A stretch of DNA of 64,000 nucleotides from Pseudomonadota bacterium (lineage in GTDB: Bacteria > Pseudomonadota > Alphaproteobacteria > Acetobacterales > Acetobacteraceae). Every line of letters starts with the position of its first letter. Positions within the stretch are counted from its first letter, which is position 1. The notes under the pieces are model-generated. The model worked only from the letters and a program-made list of their open reading frames with translations, was not told the origin of the DNA and did no database searches. The position numbers and the translations under genes were made by a program. This document shows, one piece after another, positions 1-9,047 of this stretch. Location: the NCBI GenBank assembly GCA_021801255.1, contig JAJYYH010000023.1, positions 1 to 64,000 of the forward strand, written 5' to 3'.

Positions 1-162
1 GCCTCGCTGAGCCCTTTCTGAAACTGCACCGAATTGCGCGCCATTGGCCAACCCCTTGTTAATCCACCGCATCCGAGCAATTGGACCACAGCAGAGTCGG
101 CTGAGCAAGGTGCGTAATCAGGAAAATTTTTGACGTTTTGAATAGGTCGAGGACGGACGGAT
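1..162. other. Leader region with no gene found
   Basis: I see no supported gene here. The last bases before position 163 carry a GAGGA ribosome-binding-like stretch for the lysozyme remnant that follows. Confidence 0.5.
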
Positions 163-678
163 ATGAACGATGCACCGACCATCGCCGCGACCGGTCTCGT
201 TGCACCCTTCAAGGGGTTCAGTGCGACGCCTTATCGCGACCCGGTCGGGGTCTGGAGCATCGGCTTCGGCTCGACCCGTGGCTTCGATAACCAGCCGGTC
301 ACCGCGAATACTCCCCCGATCACCCGCGCGCAGGCGCGCACGCTCGTTGCGCGTGACCTCGGCGCCGCCTGCTCCACGGTCAGGGAAGACGTCAAGGTGC
401 CACTCAACGCCGATCAGGAAGCGGCCCTCGCGGATTTCGTCTATAATCTTGGCGCCGGCAATTTCGCCGGCTCGACCCTGCTGCGGCTGCTCAATGCCGG
501 GGACTATGCCGGGGCGGCGGCGTAGTTCGACGCGTGGGACCACACTGGGGGCGTCGTGCTCGCGGGGCTTCTGCGCCGCCGTGAGGCCGAGGCGAAATTA
601 TTCCAGACCGCGGATGATCCCGCGCCGGCAACCCCGGTTGAGCCGCGCCCTCCGAGCGTGAAAATCAATCGAACTTGA
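163..678 (+). pseudogene. Phage-type lysozyme (GH24 endolysin), broken by an in-frame amber codon
   Basis: GH24 endolysins hydrolyse peptidoglycan. The reading frame from the ATG at 163 keeps the family core (YRDPVGVWSIGFGST, then a helical part with FVYNLGAGNFAGS). It meets a TAG at 523-525, exactly where family members often have Gln (AAAQF), so a single CAG to TAG change explains it. Beyond the stop the same frame continues with family-like sequence (FDAW, then GLLRRREAEAKLF) to a TGA at 676-678. The catalytic triad is also damaged: by spacing to Asp26, the Glu position is Lys17 (AAG, one base from GAG), and the Thr position is Ser32. Two independent lesions suggest a dead prophage or gene-transfer remnant. 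No other phage gene is visible nearby. Its last codons lie inside a dispersed repeat (659-748). Confidence 0.8.
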
Positions 679-748
679 AAAATGTTGCTCTCTGAAAACG
701 TTGATTTTCCCGGTCGATTCTGGGGCGCGAGGGGAGGTCAAACTCTCA
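659..748 (-). repeat. Dispersed stop-codon-linked inverted-repeat element, copy D
   Basis: Read on the minus strand it starts with TGAGAGTTTGA, whose TGA is the stop codon of the aminotransferase. It continues with an AATCGACCGGGAAAATC core and ends with TTCAAGTTCGATTGATTTTCA. The core holds a small stem GAAAA/TTTTC. The stretch matching the 5' outer arm (AAAAAGAATGC in other copies) is partly deleted. It sits between two converging reading frames. Confidence 0.75.
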
Positions 749-2077
749 GGCCGCCTCGGCGCGGATCGCCTCGGCGAGCGTGCCGAACAGCCGCGCGATG
801 TGCGGCTTCTCGATGATCAGCGGCGGCGAAAGCGCGATGATGTCGCCGGTGGTGCGGATCAGCACGCCGGCGTCGAAACAGCGGTGGAACACCCCGACCG
901 CCCGATCGGTGGGCTTGCCCGGGCGCGGCGCGAGTTCGATGCCGGCGACCAGGCCGAGGCTCCGGATGTCGATGACATTGGGCAGGCCCTTCAGCGCGTG
1001 CGCCGCGTCTTCGAACGCGGGCTCCATGGCACGCGCCCGCCCTGGCAGGTCTTCGGCCCGGTGCAGATCGATCGCCGCGATCGCGGCGGCGCAGGCGAGG
1101 GGGTGGCCGGAATAGGTGTAGCCGTGGAACAGCTCGATCCCGGCTGGCGCGCCATCGACGATGGCATGATAGATGTCATCCTTCACCGCGACTGCGCCCA
1201 TTGGCACCGCCGCATTGGTCAGCCCCTTGGCCATGGTGATGATGTCCGGGGTCACGCCGAACCGTTCGGCGCCGAACGCCGTGCCGAGCCGGCCGAAGCC
1301 GGTGATCACTTCGTCGAAAATCAGGAGAAAACCATATTTGTCGCAAATCGCGCGGAGCCGTTCGAGATAGCCCTGGGGCGGCAGCAACACCCCGGTCGAG
1401 CCGGCCAGCGGCTCGACGATGACAGCGGCAATAGTCTCGGCGCCATGCAGCGCGACGAGATTTTCCAAGGCATCAGCGAAATGCGCGCCCCATCCTGGTT
1501 GGCCACGGGAAAAAGCGTTTTTCTCCGGGGCGTGGGTGTGGGGCAGATGATCCACGGCGGGAAGCAAGGCACCGAACTGCTTGCGATTATTGCCGATGCC
1601 GCCCACCGACATGCCGCCGAACCCGACCCCGTGATAGCCCCGCTCGCGCCCGATCAGGCGCACCCGCCCGGCCTCGCCGCGGGCGCGGTGATAGGCGAGG
1701 GCGATCTTGAGCGCGGTATCGGCCGATTCGGAGCCGGAATTGGTGAAAAACACGCGGTCAAGTCCGGCCGGCGTGAGTTCGGCGACCTTAGCGGCGGCCT
1801 GGAAGGCGATGGGATGTCCCATCTGGAAGGTCGGCGCGAAATCCATCACCGCCGCCTGTTTCTGGACCGCCTCGGTGATCTCGCGCCGGCCATGCCCGGC
1901 ATTGACGCACCAGAGCCCCGCGGTGCCGTCGAGGATCTCGCGGCCATCAGTGGTGTAATAATGCATTCCCTCGGCGCGGGCGAGGAGGCGCGGCGCGGCC
2001 TTGTAGGTGCGATTGGCGGTGAAGGGCATCCAGAAGGCGTCGAGATTGTTTGGGCGGGGCGTCGCGATCTCGTTCAT
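746..2077 (-). CDS. Omega-amino acid:pyruvate aminotransferase, class III
   Basis: A PLP-dependent class III aminotransferase of 443 residues, full length. It probably moves the amino group of beta-alanine or another omega-amine to pyruvate in the cytosol. Visible motifs are the NSGSES phosphate-binding turn near residues 113-118, GYHG at 147-150, DEVITGFGR starting at Asp255, and the PLP lysine Lys284 in TMAKGLTNA. The N-terminal WMPFTANR motif and C-terminal SPPLII are typical of the beta-alanine:pyruvate subfamily. Exact substrate is not readable. The stop codon is supplied by a dispersed repeat. It lies just downstream of the GNAT gene with a gap of about 75 bp, so co-transcription is possible. 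Confidence 0.85.
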   Translation of the reverse strand: MNEIATPRPNNLDAFWMPFTANRTYKAAPRLLARAEGMHYYTTDGREILDGTAGLWCVNAGHGRREITEAVQKQAAVMDFAPTFQMGHPIAFQAAAKVAELTPAGLDRVFFTNSGSESADTALKIALAYHRARGEAGRVRLIGRERGYHGVGFGGMSVGGIGNNRKQFGALLPAVDHLPHTHAPEKNAFSRGQPGWGAHFADALENLVALHGAETIAAVIVEPLAGSTGVLLPPQGYLERLRAICDKYGFLLIFDEVITGFGRLGTAFGAERFGVTPDIITMAKGLTNAAVPMGAVAVKDDIYHAIVDGAPAGIELFHGYTYSGHPLACAAAIAAIDLHRAEDLPGRARAMEPAFEDAAHALKGLPNVIDIRSLGLVAGIELAPRPGKPTDRAVGVFHRCFDAGVLIRTTGDIIALSPPLIIEKPHIARLFGTLAEAIRAEAA

Positions 2078-2152
2078 GGTTTTATCCCTTCGTGCGGTGG
2101 CGGATCAGCCTGCCTTGTTCCGCGATCCCCGGCAAGTCTCCGGGATGCCGAC

Positions 2153-2881
2153 TTACCCCGCGCGGCAGGCGGTGAGGCTGCGGCGCGGGGTTCCTTGGGG
2201 CGTAAAATTTTCCGCGGCCAACCAGATTTCGAAGGCGGCGCGGCAGGCCGGCCACTCCTCCTTGGTGATCGCATACCAGGCAGTATCGCGATTGCGCCCC
2301 TTATAGACCACGGCATGGCGGAAAATACCCTCGAAGCGGAACCCATAGCGCTCGGCGGCACGCCGTGAGGGCGCGTTCAGGCTGTCGCATTTCCACTCGT
2401 AGCGGCGATAGCCGAGTTCGTCGAAAGCCCGGCGCATCATCAGGTACATCGCCTCGGTCCCGGCCTTCTGGCGCTGTAAGAGCGGGCTGTAGTTGATATG
2501 CCCGACCTCGATCACGCCGTTATTGCGATCGATGCGGAGATAGGCCGCGAGACCCGCGGCACGGCCATCGGGGAGCAGGATGGCATGAAACAGCGGATCG
2601 CCCGCCGGCTGTGCCCAGGACGCGGCGGCGGTGGCGAGAAAGGCGCGGTAGGCGCTCAGGCTGTCGGGCCGCTCCCCCATGAGATAGGTCCAGCCGCTTC
2701 CATCCGGGGCCAGTTGATCGGCGGCAAACAGCGCCGCGCCATGGCGATCGGGATCGAGCGGCTCGATCCGGCAGGCCGCGCCTACCAGCGGCGCGCGGGA
2801 GGGATGCGGGCGCGGCGTCCAGCCGGGAACGGGCTCGCCGATCGGCTGGCCGAAAGCGTTATGCCGTGTGGTCATGGGCAC
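2153..2881 (-). CDS. GNAT-family N-acetyltransferase (RimJ/RimL-like)
   Basis: A 242-residue acetyltransferase of the GNAT fold. The N-terminal part ([14 protein letters not shown]) is characteristic of a bacterial subgroup with a short lead before the GNAT domain. The domain shows [13 protein letters not shown], then [10 protein letters not shown] and the acetyl-CoA loop region, and [21 protein letters not shown], the usual motif B. It probably acetylates an amino group of a small molecule or protein; the substrate is unknown. It is divergent from apt, with 254 bp between them. Confidence 0.8.
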   Translation of the reverse strand: MPMTTRHNAFGQPIGEPVPGWTPRPHPSRAPLVGAACRIEPLDPDRHGAALFAADQLAPDGSGWTYLMGERPDSLSAYRAFLATAAASWAQPAGDPLFHAILLPDGRAAGLAAYLRIDRNNGVIEVGHINYSPLLQRQKAGTEAMYLMMRRAFDELGYRRYEWKCDSLNAPSRRAAERYGFRFEGIFRHAVVYKGRNRDTAWYAITKEEWPACRAAFEIWLAAENFTPQGTPRRSLTACRAG

Positions 2882-2949
2882 TCCTGCTCGCCGCTTTGCC
2901 GGACTCTGGTTTGCCGCACTCTGGCGCCGCCCTTAGGCAACACGCAAGG

Positions 2950-2980
2950 CCGGTGCCGAGGGGCTTTTCAAACCGAGACA
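2950..2980 (+). repeat. 31-bp dispersed repeat, copy 1, in a divergent promoter region
   Basis: The sequence ccggtgccg, three variable bases, then ggcttttcaaaccgagaca. It recurs at 36966-36996 with only the three middle bases different. Both copies lie between divergently transcribed genes. Confidence 0.7.
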
Positions 2981-3135
2981 CTCAGCACGCAAGACGCGGG
3001 TTGCCGGTGAGGGCGCTCGGGCGATATACCTTTCCTCTCACGGATGATCCGGGGCAGCGTCCCCAGGGCTGCGCTTCGTGTTGCCGAGGCAAGGCCGTTC
3101 TTCACCGATCGTTTTTCAGCAGGGCACCGCTTCGC

Positions 3136-3651
3136 ATGGATCTCAAGGACTATATCCGCGGCATTCGCGATTTCCCCAAACCGGGAATCCTGTTCTACGA
3201 CATCTCGACGCTGCTGCGGCACCCCGACGCCTGGCAGGTGGCGATGGGACGGCTTGCCAATGTCGTGCGCGCCTATCAGCCCGACCTTTTAGCCGGCATC
3301 GAGAGCCGCGGCTTTCTCCTCACCGCGCCGCTCGCGCTCAAGCTCGGCTGTGGCTTCGTCATGCTGCGCAAGCGCGGCAAGCTGCCCGGGGCCACCACCG
3401 GCCTCGACTATGCGCTCGAATATGGCAACGACCGGATCGAGATCCAGAAAGACGCCATCGCCCCCGGCCAGCGCGTCGTGCTGCTTGACGACCTGCTGGC
3501 GACTGGGGGCACGATGGCGGCGGCCCTGGCGCTGCTCCGCGAGGCCGGGGCCGAGGTTCCGGCGGCCGCGGCGCTGATCGAGCTTGCTTTTCTCGAGGGC
3601 CGCAAGAAGCTCGACGTGCCGTTCTCGGCGCTGGTCAGCTACGATGCCTGA
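3136..3651 (+). CDS. apt: Adenine phosphoribosyltransferase
   Basis: Converts adenine and PRPP to AMP in purine salvage. The protein has 171 residues, the usual length. The N-terminus ([20 protein letters not shown]) matches the family, which sets the start at the ATG at 3136 although the frame is open further upstream. The PRPP-binding motif [13 protein letters not shown] spans residues 114-126. ESRGF (residues 56-60) and the KLP loop near residues 82-84 are also family features. The stop codon overlaps the start of the next gene. Confidence 0.95.
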   Translation: MDLKDYIRGIRDFPKPGILFYDISTLLRHPDAWQVAMGRLANVVRAYQPDLLAGIESRGFLLTAPLALKLGCGFVMLRKRGKLPGATTGLDYALEYGNDRIEIQKDAIAPGQRVVLLDDLLATGGTMAAALALLREAGAEVPAAAALIELAFLEGRKKLDVPFSALVSYDA

Positions 3652-4738
3652 ACGCCCTTGCCGCAATGTCCGCCCATTGGCGCGGCGGGCGCTGCTCGGG
3701 GGGCTGGCGGCGGTTTCACTAGGGCGTCCCCGTCCCGCCGGTGCCGCCGAACTGCCCGTGAACCCATTCCGCGACGGCGTGACACTGTTGATCGCCGGGC
3801 CGGCGGGTGGACGGTTGGATCGGCTCTCCGGGCGGCTTGCCGCCGCCCTGGGGCTTGGCCTGCCGGGCGGGACAGCGATCCGGCGGATCGCCCGCGGCGG
3901 CGCCGATGGCGTTGCCGGCGCCAATGAATTCGCTGCCCGCGTGGCGCCCGATGGGCTCACCGCGCTGTTGCTGCCGGGTGTCACGGTGATCGACTGGCTG
4001 GCCGGCGACAGCCGCAGCCATTTCGATGCCGCCCGCTTCGTGCCGGTGATGGCCGGGCTTGGCTCGCGCCTGGTGATTATCCGGCCGGGGCTCAACCTCA
4101 CCTCCCCAGGAAGCGCCAATGGCGGGCCGGCGCCGCGGGTCGCCGCCTCCCGCCCGATCGGACCTGATCTGCCGGCCTTGCTCGGCATCGACCTCCTGGG
4201 CGCGCAACCGGTGCCGGTGTTCGGCCTCGCCGGGGTTGCGGCGCGGGCCGCCTTGATGCGCGGCGAGGTTGATGCGGTGCTGCTGCACGGCGCCGACATC
4301 GCCGAGGCGCGCCTCACGCTCGGCAGCCAGGGGGTGGCGCTGTTTTCCTATGGCACGCTCGATGCCAGCGGCCACATGGTTGCCGATCCGGCTCTTCCCG
4401 ACGTGCCGCATTTCCCGGCGCTCTACGCCAGGCTCTTTGGCGGGCCGCCAGAGGGGCCGCTTTACGCCGCCTGGCGCGGTATCGCGGCGGCGGCGATTCT
4501 CGATTTCGCGCTGGTGCTACCGGCGCTCACCCCCCCGGCCATGGTGGCGCTCTGGCGGCAGGCGGGGAATGTGGCGCTGGCCGAGCCCGCGATGCAGCGC
4601 ACCGCCGAGGCCGAGGCCTTCCGCCCGCTCGCCGGCCTGGACGTAACCCAGTGCCTCGCCTCGCTCGGCGCGAGCACGGCGGCGCTCAGGGATCTCCGGG
4701 AATGGCTCGCGCTCCGTCTCGACTGGCAGCCGGGCTGA
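3644..4738 (+). CDS. TctC/Bug-like periplasmic solute-binding protein, possibly Tat-exported
   Basis: About 364 residues starting at the ATG at 3644, which overlaps the last codons of apt. The N-terminus has an ARRALLGG twin-arginine-like motif followed by a hydrophobic stretch and an AGAA cleavage-like site. The mature part begins with [21 protein letters not shown] and has [13 protein letters not shown] and a TALLLPG strand, the pattern of Bug receptors (tripartite tricarboxylate transporter family). The middle is diverged. No TctA/TctB membrane partners are near, so it is an orphan receptor or has another role. The overlap with apt implies translational coupling. Confidence 0.6.
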   Translation: MPERPCRNVRPLARRALLGGLAAVSLGRPRPAGAAELPVNPFRDGVTLLIAGPAGGRLDRLSGRLAAALGLGLPGGTAIRRIARGGADGVAGANEFAARVAPDGLTALLLPGVTVIDWLAGDSRSHFDAARFVPVMAGLGSRLVIIRPGLNLTSPGSANGGPAPRVAASRPIGPDLPALLGIDLLGAQPVPVFGLAGVAARAALMRGEVDAVLLHGADIAEARLTLGSQGVALFSYGTLDASGHMVADPALPDVPHFPALYARLFGGPPEGPLYAAWRGIAAAAILDFALVLPALTPPAMVALWRQAGNVALAEPAMQRTAEAEAFRPLAGLDVTQCLASLGASTAALRDLREWLALRLDWQPG

Positions 4739-4861
4739 TCGTGACGCCGCCGATCGCGCAACGAAATGCAAACGCCGCAAGGCTTTCTTCACCTTTTGCC
4801 ACGACGATGGGCGCCGCTTCGGCAACAACGGAACCAGGCAAAAGTGGAAGATGCAAAACGC

Positions 4862-5611
4862 ATGACACCCTCCCCACACCTCTTCATCGCGACCCCCTGC
4901 TTTGGCGGCCTCGTGACGCAAGGCTACATGCAATCGGTGATCGCGCTGATGCAGCACGCACCGGCCTCCGGCTTCGATCTCACGCTCGGCATGCTCGGCC
5001 ACGATGCCTTGATCAGCCGCAGCCGCAACACGCTGGTCGGCCATTTCATGCGCACCCGAGCGGCGACGCACCTTCTTTTCATCGATGCCGATATCGTCTT
5101 CACGCCGGCGCAGGTGGCGCGGCTGCTGGGGGCGCGGAAGGATATCGCGGCGGGGATGTATCCGCTCAAGGCACTCACCTGGGATCCCTCGGCGCGGGCC
5201 CGGCTTGACGCCGGCGAGGCGGCGGAAACTGCGGCGCTGCGTTATGTCGGCGAGCCCTGCCAAGGGCCTGCGCTACAGCGCGAAAATGGCTTCGTCACCG
5301 CGGAATACGCCGGCACCGGCTTCATGCTGATCCAGCGCCACGTCATCGAGCGGCTGATCGCCGCCTACCCCGAGACGCGCTACGCCGCGGCCCATGTGCT
5401 GCGCATGCAGGATTCCCCCGATGGGCCGAATTACGCCCTTTTCGATGGCATGATTGATCCCGAAACGGAGATCTATCTCAGCGAGGACTACACATTCTGC
5501 CGGCGCTGGCGCCAGCTCGGCGGCAGCCTGTGGCTCGACACGCAGTCCCGCCTCACTCATGCCGGGGCATATGATTTCCATGGCGATCCGGCGCTTCGCT
5601 ACGCCGCCTGA
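4862..5611 (+). CDS. Glycosyltransferase-like protein (GT-A fold)
   Basis: A 249-residue protein with a GT-A nucleotide-sugar pattern. It begins HLFIATPCFGGLVTQGYM, has the conserved SRSRNTLVGHFM region, and a metal-binding DXD motif Asp75-Ala-Asp77 in LLFIDADIVF. Later come AGTGFMLI and a EDYTFCRRWRQLGG segment, where the acidic pair is typical of the acceptor side. The start at 4862 is chosen because this is where similarity begins, although an upstream ATG (4766) is in frame. Donor and acceptor sugars are unknown. It stands alone, with no polysaccharide cluster around it. Confidence 0.7.
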   Translation: MTPSPHLFIATPCFGGLVTQGYMQSVIALMQHAPASGFDLTLGMLGHDALISRSRNTLVGHFMRTRAATHLLFIDADIVFTPAQVARLLGARKDIAAGMYPLKALTWDPSARARLDAGEAAETAALRYVGEPCQGPALQRENGFVTAEYAGTGFMLIQRHVIERLIAAYPETRYAAAHVLRMQDSPDGPNYALFDGMIDPETEIYLSEDYTFCRRWRQLGGSLWLDTQSRLTHAGAYDFHGDPALRYAA

Positions 5612-5711
5612 CCGCCGCCGGCCGATGCTTTGACTCTTTATTAACAAAAAGCGGCGATATTTTAGGAACGTCTCGCATAATGCGATACGGTTCTGTTGTT
5701 ATGGTGCAACC

Positions 5712-6023
5712 ATGTCCGGCGAAATCTCCGTCAACACGACGGCGGTGTCGAGCCCTGCCACGGACCGCTCGGTGGCAAACGCTCCCGCCGCCGCGATTGT
5801 CCCCGCCATCACCAGTTCCGCGGCAACAGCGGGGTCGTCGCCCGCTTTCCCCAATCCCGAAATCGCCATTGATCCCGCCCTCGGCATTGCTGTGCTCGAA
5901 TTTCGTGACACCGCGGGCACGGTGGTGAACTCCATTCCCTCGCAACGTCAGATCGACGCCTACCTCCAGGCGCAGGGCACGCAAAACCCATCGCCCCCGC
6001 CCGCCGCTGCCGCGCGAGGGTGA
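5712..6023 (+). CDS. Small hypothetical protein, possibly flagellum-related (FlaG-like)
   Basis: 103 residues. The first half is a low-complexity Ala/Ser/Thr/Pro stretch. The second half reads IDPALGIAVLEFRDTAGTV followed by SIPSQRQIDAYL. I recall this pattern from small alphaproteobacterial proteins near flagellar genes, where a conserved VxFRD..G core precedes SIPSxRQxxAY. No flagellar gene is in this window, so the assignment rests on that memory alone. The region before it (5625-5700) is locally AT-rich and may hold the promoter. Confidence 0.55.
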   Translation: MSGEISVNTTAVSSPATDRSVANAPAAAIVPAITSSAATAGSSPAFPNPEIAIDPALGIAVLEFRDTAGTVVNSIPSQRQIDAYLQAQGTQNPSPPPAAAARG

Positions 6024-6125
6024 GACGCGGGAAGCCAGGCCACTGCCCTGGATAAGCTGGGGGCAGAGGTCCAGGGATAAAGTTCCTGGCGGGGCGGCTC
6101 TCGCCTTGCCTGTCCTGCTTTCGCC

Positions 6126-6689
6126 TCACGGCGCCCGGTGCGCGCCGGGAACCCAGAGCACGTCCTGATGCGGTGTGCTGAGGGCGCGCGAGAGGACAAA
6201 AAGATGATCGGAAAGGCGGTTGAGATAGCGCACCAGCACCGGGTTCACCGCCTCCTGGGCGGCCAGGCGGACCACCCAGCGCTCGGCGCGGCGGATGATG
6301 GTGCGGGCGAGATGGGCGTGGGCGGCAGCGGGCGAGCCGCCGGGCAGAATAAAGCTCGAAAGCGGGGCCAAATCCGCGTTCAGCGCCGCGATCTCCGCCT
6401 CCAGCCTGGCGCATTGCGCCTCGGCCAACCGCAGCCGCTGACCCGCGGCGCCGGGGACCGCGAGGTCGGCGCCGAGATCGAAGAGATCGTTCTGGATGCG
6501 CCCGAGCATCGCGTCCGCAGCGGGCGCGTCGCGGGTATGTAGGCGAAGAATGCCGATCACCGCGTTGGCCTCATCGACCGCGCCGATGGCCTCGATCCGC
6601 GCGCTATCCTTGGCAACCCGGGCGCCATTGGCGAGCGAGGTCTCCCCGCCATCGCCGCCGCGCGTGCTCACCCGATCGATTTTCACCAT
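6126..6689 (-). CDS. Cob(I)alamin adenosyltransferase, PduO type
   Basis: Transfers the adenosyl group of ATP to cob(I)alamin to make adenosylcobalamin. It has 187 residues, normal for the PduO/MMAB family. The ATP-binding N-terminus STRGGDGGETSL is at residues 8-19, followed by EAIGAVDEANAVIG. The C-terminal LNRLSDHLFVLSR helix with its conserved Asp is present. No cobalamin riboswitch or B12-dependent enzyme is visible next to it. It lies 29 bp downstream of tonB, which may reflect coupling of B12 uptake with cofactor activation, but that is inference. Confidence 0.9.
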   Translation of the reverse strand: MVKIDRVSTRGGDGGETSLANGARVAKDSARIEAIGAVDEANAVIGILRLHTRDAPAADAMLGRIQNDLFDLGADLAVPGAAGQRLRLAEAQCARLEAEIAALNADLAPLSSFILPGGSPAAAHAHLARTIIRRAERWVVRLAAQEAVNPVLVRYLNRLSDHLFVLSRALSTPHQDVLWVPGAHRAP

Positions 6690-6718
6690 GCCCGCTCACC
6701 TCACCAAGCCTGCCCACC

Positions 6719-7501
6719 TCACCAAGCTCGCCTGCCGTTCAGATCAAAATTGATTTCCACCGGCATTTCGGAGACCACCGGCTGTCCATCCGCCATCGCC
6801 GGGCGGAAACGCCATTTCGCGACCGCGTCGTGGGCGGCGCGATCGAGCAGGTCATAGCCCGAACTTTCGACCACATCCACCGCGATCGTGCTGCCATCGG
6901 CGCCGACATGGGCGAGCAGCAGCACCCGTCCTTGCTCGCCCCGCCGCGCCGCCTGTTCGGGATAGACGGGGGGCTTGTTGTGGACCCTGGAGTCGGGGCC
7001 GGCGGGAATGACATTGGGCCCACGCACCAAGCCGGTACCGGGATCGCCGCCCTCGCCGAGCCGTACCGCGGGTTCCTCGTGGGCGGGCGTGGCGGGCGCG
7101 GGATTCGGCGCCGGGGTCGCGGGTGCCGGCGGTGGGGTGGCGAGCGCCTCGGCGTCGGGCGCGGGCGGCGCCGGATTGGGCGGGGGCGTTTTGAGCGCGG
7201 CGGGCGGCGCAGGGGGCGGCGTCGGCTTCTGGCCACGCTGGCGTGCGCCAGCGCCGACCGTTGGCGTGTTCTGCACGACCAGTTCGATTTGCGCCATTGG
7301 TGGCGGATGGTTCAAGGGCGCCCCGCCAAGCCCCACGAAGCGCACGATCAGCAGCGCCAGCACGCCCAAATGCAGCGCCAGCGAGGCCGCGAGGGAGGCA
7401 GGCCAGGGCGCGCGCTCTTCGCGCGAAAGGCGCAAACGTCGAGGAACGGCGCTAGAGAACCACGACGCCGTGATGCTTGGCCTTGCTCTCGGGTTCGACA
7501 T
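6719..7501 (-). CDS. tonB: TonB-type energy transducer
   Basis: TonB links the inner-membrane proton motive force to outer-membrane receptors. One membrane helix (LAASLALHLGVLALLIVRF) is followed by a long Pro/Ala/Thr-rich spacer, then a C-terminal TonB domain with PPVYPEQAARRGEQG, GRVLL, DVVESSGYDLLDRAA and AKWRFRPA. The start is uncertain. The ATG at 7501 overlaps the upstream CDF gene by about 50 bp, while a TTG at 7435 would place the start just after it; neither has a good ribosome-binding site. No exbB or exbD is in the window. Confidence 0.85.
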   Translation of the reverse strand: MSNPRARPSITASWFSSAVPRRLRLSREERAPWPASLAASLALHLGVLALLIVRFVGLGGAPLNHPPPMAQIELVVQNTPTVGAGARQRGQKPTPPPAPPAALKTPPPNPAPPAPDAEALATPPPAPATPAPNPAPATPAHEEPAVRLGEGGDPGTGLVRGPNVIPAGPDSRVHNKPPVYPEQAARRGEQGRVLLLAHVGADGSTIAVDVVESSGYDLLDRAAHDAVAKWRFRPAMADGQPVVSEMPVEINFDLNGRRAW

Positions 7502-8348
7502 GAATAGTGGCGACCAGCCCGGCCATTTCCTCGCGCAACGCCGCTTCGATGCGATCGCAGATGGCATGCGCCTCGTCAACCGTCATGCTGCCGGGCACCA
7601 CGAGGTGGAATTGCAGGAACGTCGTCTGGCCGGCGTTGCGGGTGCGGAGATCATGCACCTCTAGCGCTCCCGAGGCGTGTTCGGCCACCAGGCGGCGAAT
7701 GCGCTCGATGACCGCCGGGCTTGGCGCGGCGTCCATCAGCCCGTCGATCGAGGCGCGGATCAGGAAAAATCCGGTGATCAGCACATAGACGGCGATGGCG
7801 GCGGCAAGCAGCGGGTCGAGCCAGAGACTGCCGGTGGCCAAGGCGAGCCCGAGGCCACCGAGCAGACCCGCCGAGGTCAGGACATCGGTGAGGAGATGGA
7901 TGCCATCGGCGCGCAGCGCCGGCGAGCGCAGGCGCCGCCCGGCCTGTTGCAGCACCACGCCCCAGACCGCGTTGAGCGCGGTTGCCACGCCGTTGATCAT
8001 GATGCCGGCCAGCGGATCGCTGAGCGCGGGCCCGACGCGCCAGACCAGCCAGGCGTGCTGCAGGATGGCGAGGGCGGCGGCGACGATGAGTGCGCCCAGG
8101 ATCACCGCGGCAAAAAATTCCGCCTTGCCATGGCCGAACGGGTGGTTGGCATCGGCAGGGCGGGCGGCGAACCACAGTGCGCCATATGTGAGAATCGCCG
8201 TGGCGGGATGGATCAGGCTTTCCAGTGCATCGGAAAACAGCGCCGCGCCCCCGGTATGCCACCAAGCAAACCCTTTCAGCGCCACCACCGCGAAACTGAC
8301 CGCGATGCTGCCCAGCGCCACGCCATTAAAACGTCTCGTCTCCATCAT
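7452..8348 (-). CDS. Cation diffusion facilitator (CDF) metal/proton antiporter
   Basis: A 298-residue inner-membrane exporter for divalent cations such as zinc, iron, cobalt or manganese. The start at 8348 (MMETRRFNGVAL) is where family similarity begins. The frame is open further upstream but there it runs opposite a gene on the other strand. Visible features are FSDALESLIHPATA with the metal-site Asp in helix 2, the NHPFGHGKAEFFAA loop, LRADGIHLLTDVLTSAG in helix 5, and a cytoplasmic C-terminal domain with DLRTRNAG and VHV-type residues. It is translationally linked to tonB. Confidence 0.88.
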   Translation of the reverse strand: MMETRRFNGVALGSIAVSFAVVALKGFAWWHTGGAALFSDALESLIHPATAILTYGALWFAARPADANHPFGHGKAEFFAAVILGALIVAAALAILQHAWLVWRVGPALSDPLAGIMINGVATALNAVWGVVLQQAGRRLRSPALRADGIHLLTDVLTSAGLLGGLGLALATGSLWLDPLLAAAIAVYVLITGFFLIRASIDGLMDAAPSPAVIERIRRLVAEHASGALEVHDLRTRNAGQTTFLQFHLVVPGSMTVDEAHAICDRIEAALREEMAGLVATIHVEPESKAKHHGVVVL

Positions 8349-8480
8349 TGCGCGCCCTCGTGGTGCCGCCGCCTCGCCACGGCAACAAAGCCTGTATTGA
8401 GCGGTTTGAGCAAGTGACATGCTGAAGGCGTGAAAACCCGCAGGCTTGACGGCGGAGCGCGCACCTGCCCCGATAGGGCG

Positions 8481-8888
8481 ATGTCGCGTCCCCCCGCTAT
8501 CCTGCCACCGAGCGAAGCCGATATCGTGGCCCTCGCCGAACGGGCGTTGGCGGCGATCCCGCCCCGCCTGGCGCGCCATGTCAGCGATGTCGGGATCATG
8601 GTCGAGGATATGCCCGACGAGGCTACCCTCGCCGAAATGGAGATCGAGTCCGGCTGGGATCTCACCGGCCTCTATCGTGGCACGCCGCTCAACCGCCGCA
8701 GTGTCGAGGATATCGCCCGCCTGCCCGATACCATCCTGCTCTACCGCCTGCCCATCCTCCTCGAATGGCTGGAGACCGACGAGGAGCTTGGGCACTTGGT
8801 GCGGAGTGTCGTGGTGCACGAGATTGCCCATCATTTCGGCTTCAGCGACGCCGAGATCGCCGCTATCGAGGCGGAGATGGAGGATTGA
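8481..8888 (+). CDS. Small zincin-like metalloprotease (minimal MMP-like domain)
   Basis: About 135 residues with the zinc-binding signature VVVHEIAHHFGFSD near the C-terminus, typical of the minimal zincin family (formerly DUF1025). The N-terminal part (LAERALAAIPPRLARHVSDVGIMVED) and LLGLYRGTPL-like segment (LTGLYRGTPLNRR) also match. Start is chosen at the ATG at 8481; a GTG at 8430 is possible. The stop codon TGA begins dispersed repeat copy A. Confidence 0.8.
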   Translation: MSRPPAILPPSEADIVALAERALAAIPPRLARHVSDVGIMVEDMPDEATLAEMEIESGWDLTGLYRGTPLNRRSVEDIARLPDTILLYRLPILLEWLETDEELGHLVRSVVVHEIAHHFGFSDAEIAAIEAEMED

Positions 8889-8989
8889 GAGTTTGCAAAA
8901 GAATGCCCGCACGCCCACAAATTGATCGAAAAGAATCAATTTTTTCAAAGGGCGTTCTTTTTCAAGTTCGATGGATTTTCAGGTTCTGA
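8886..8989 (+). repeat. Dispersed stop-codon-linked inverted-repeat element, copy A
   Basis: Starts with TGAGAGTTTGCAAAAGAAT, where TGA is the stop of the metalloprotease gene. The outer arms are AGAATGCCC and GGGCGTTCT followed by a T-run, as in an intrinsic terminator. The inner arms AAATTGAT and ATCAATTT pair perfectly over 8 bp. It ends TTCAAGTTCGATGGATTTTCA. Confidence 0.85.
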
Positions 8990-9047
8990 CGCCGGCCCTC
9001 TCGATCCGCTTCTTCCCCCGCGGTGGGGAACGCTCTAGGATTGCGGC

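Noticed and set aside
701-2368. Long plus-strand frame of 555 codons
   Set aside because: Shadow of the aminotransferase on the minus strand, a common effect of high GC content.
8349-8948. N-terminal extension of the CDF transporter on the minus strand
   Set aside because: It is antisense to the metalloprotease gene and has no CDF similarity; MMETRRF at 8348 is the natural start.
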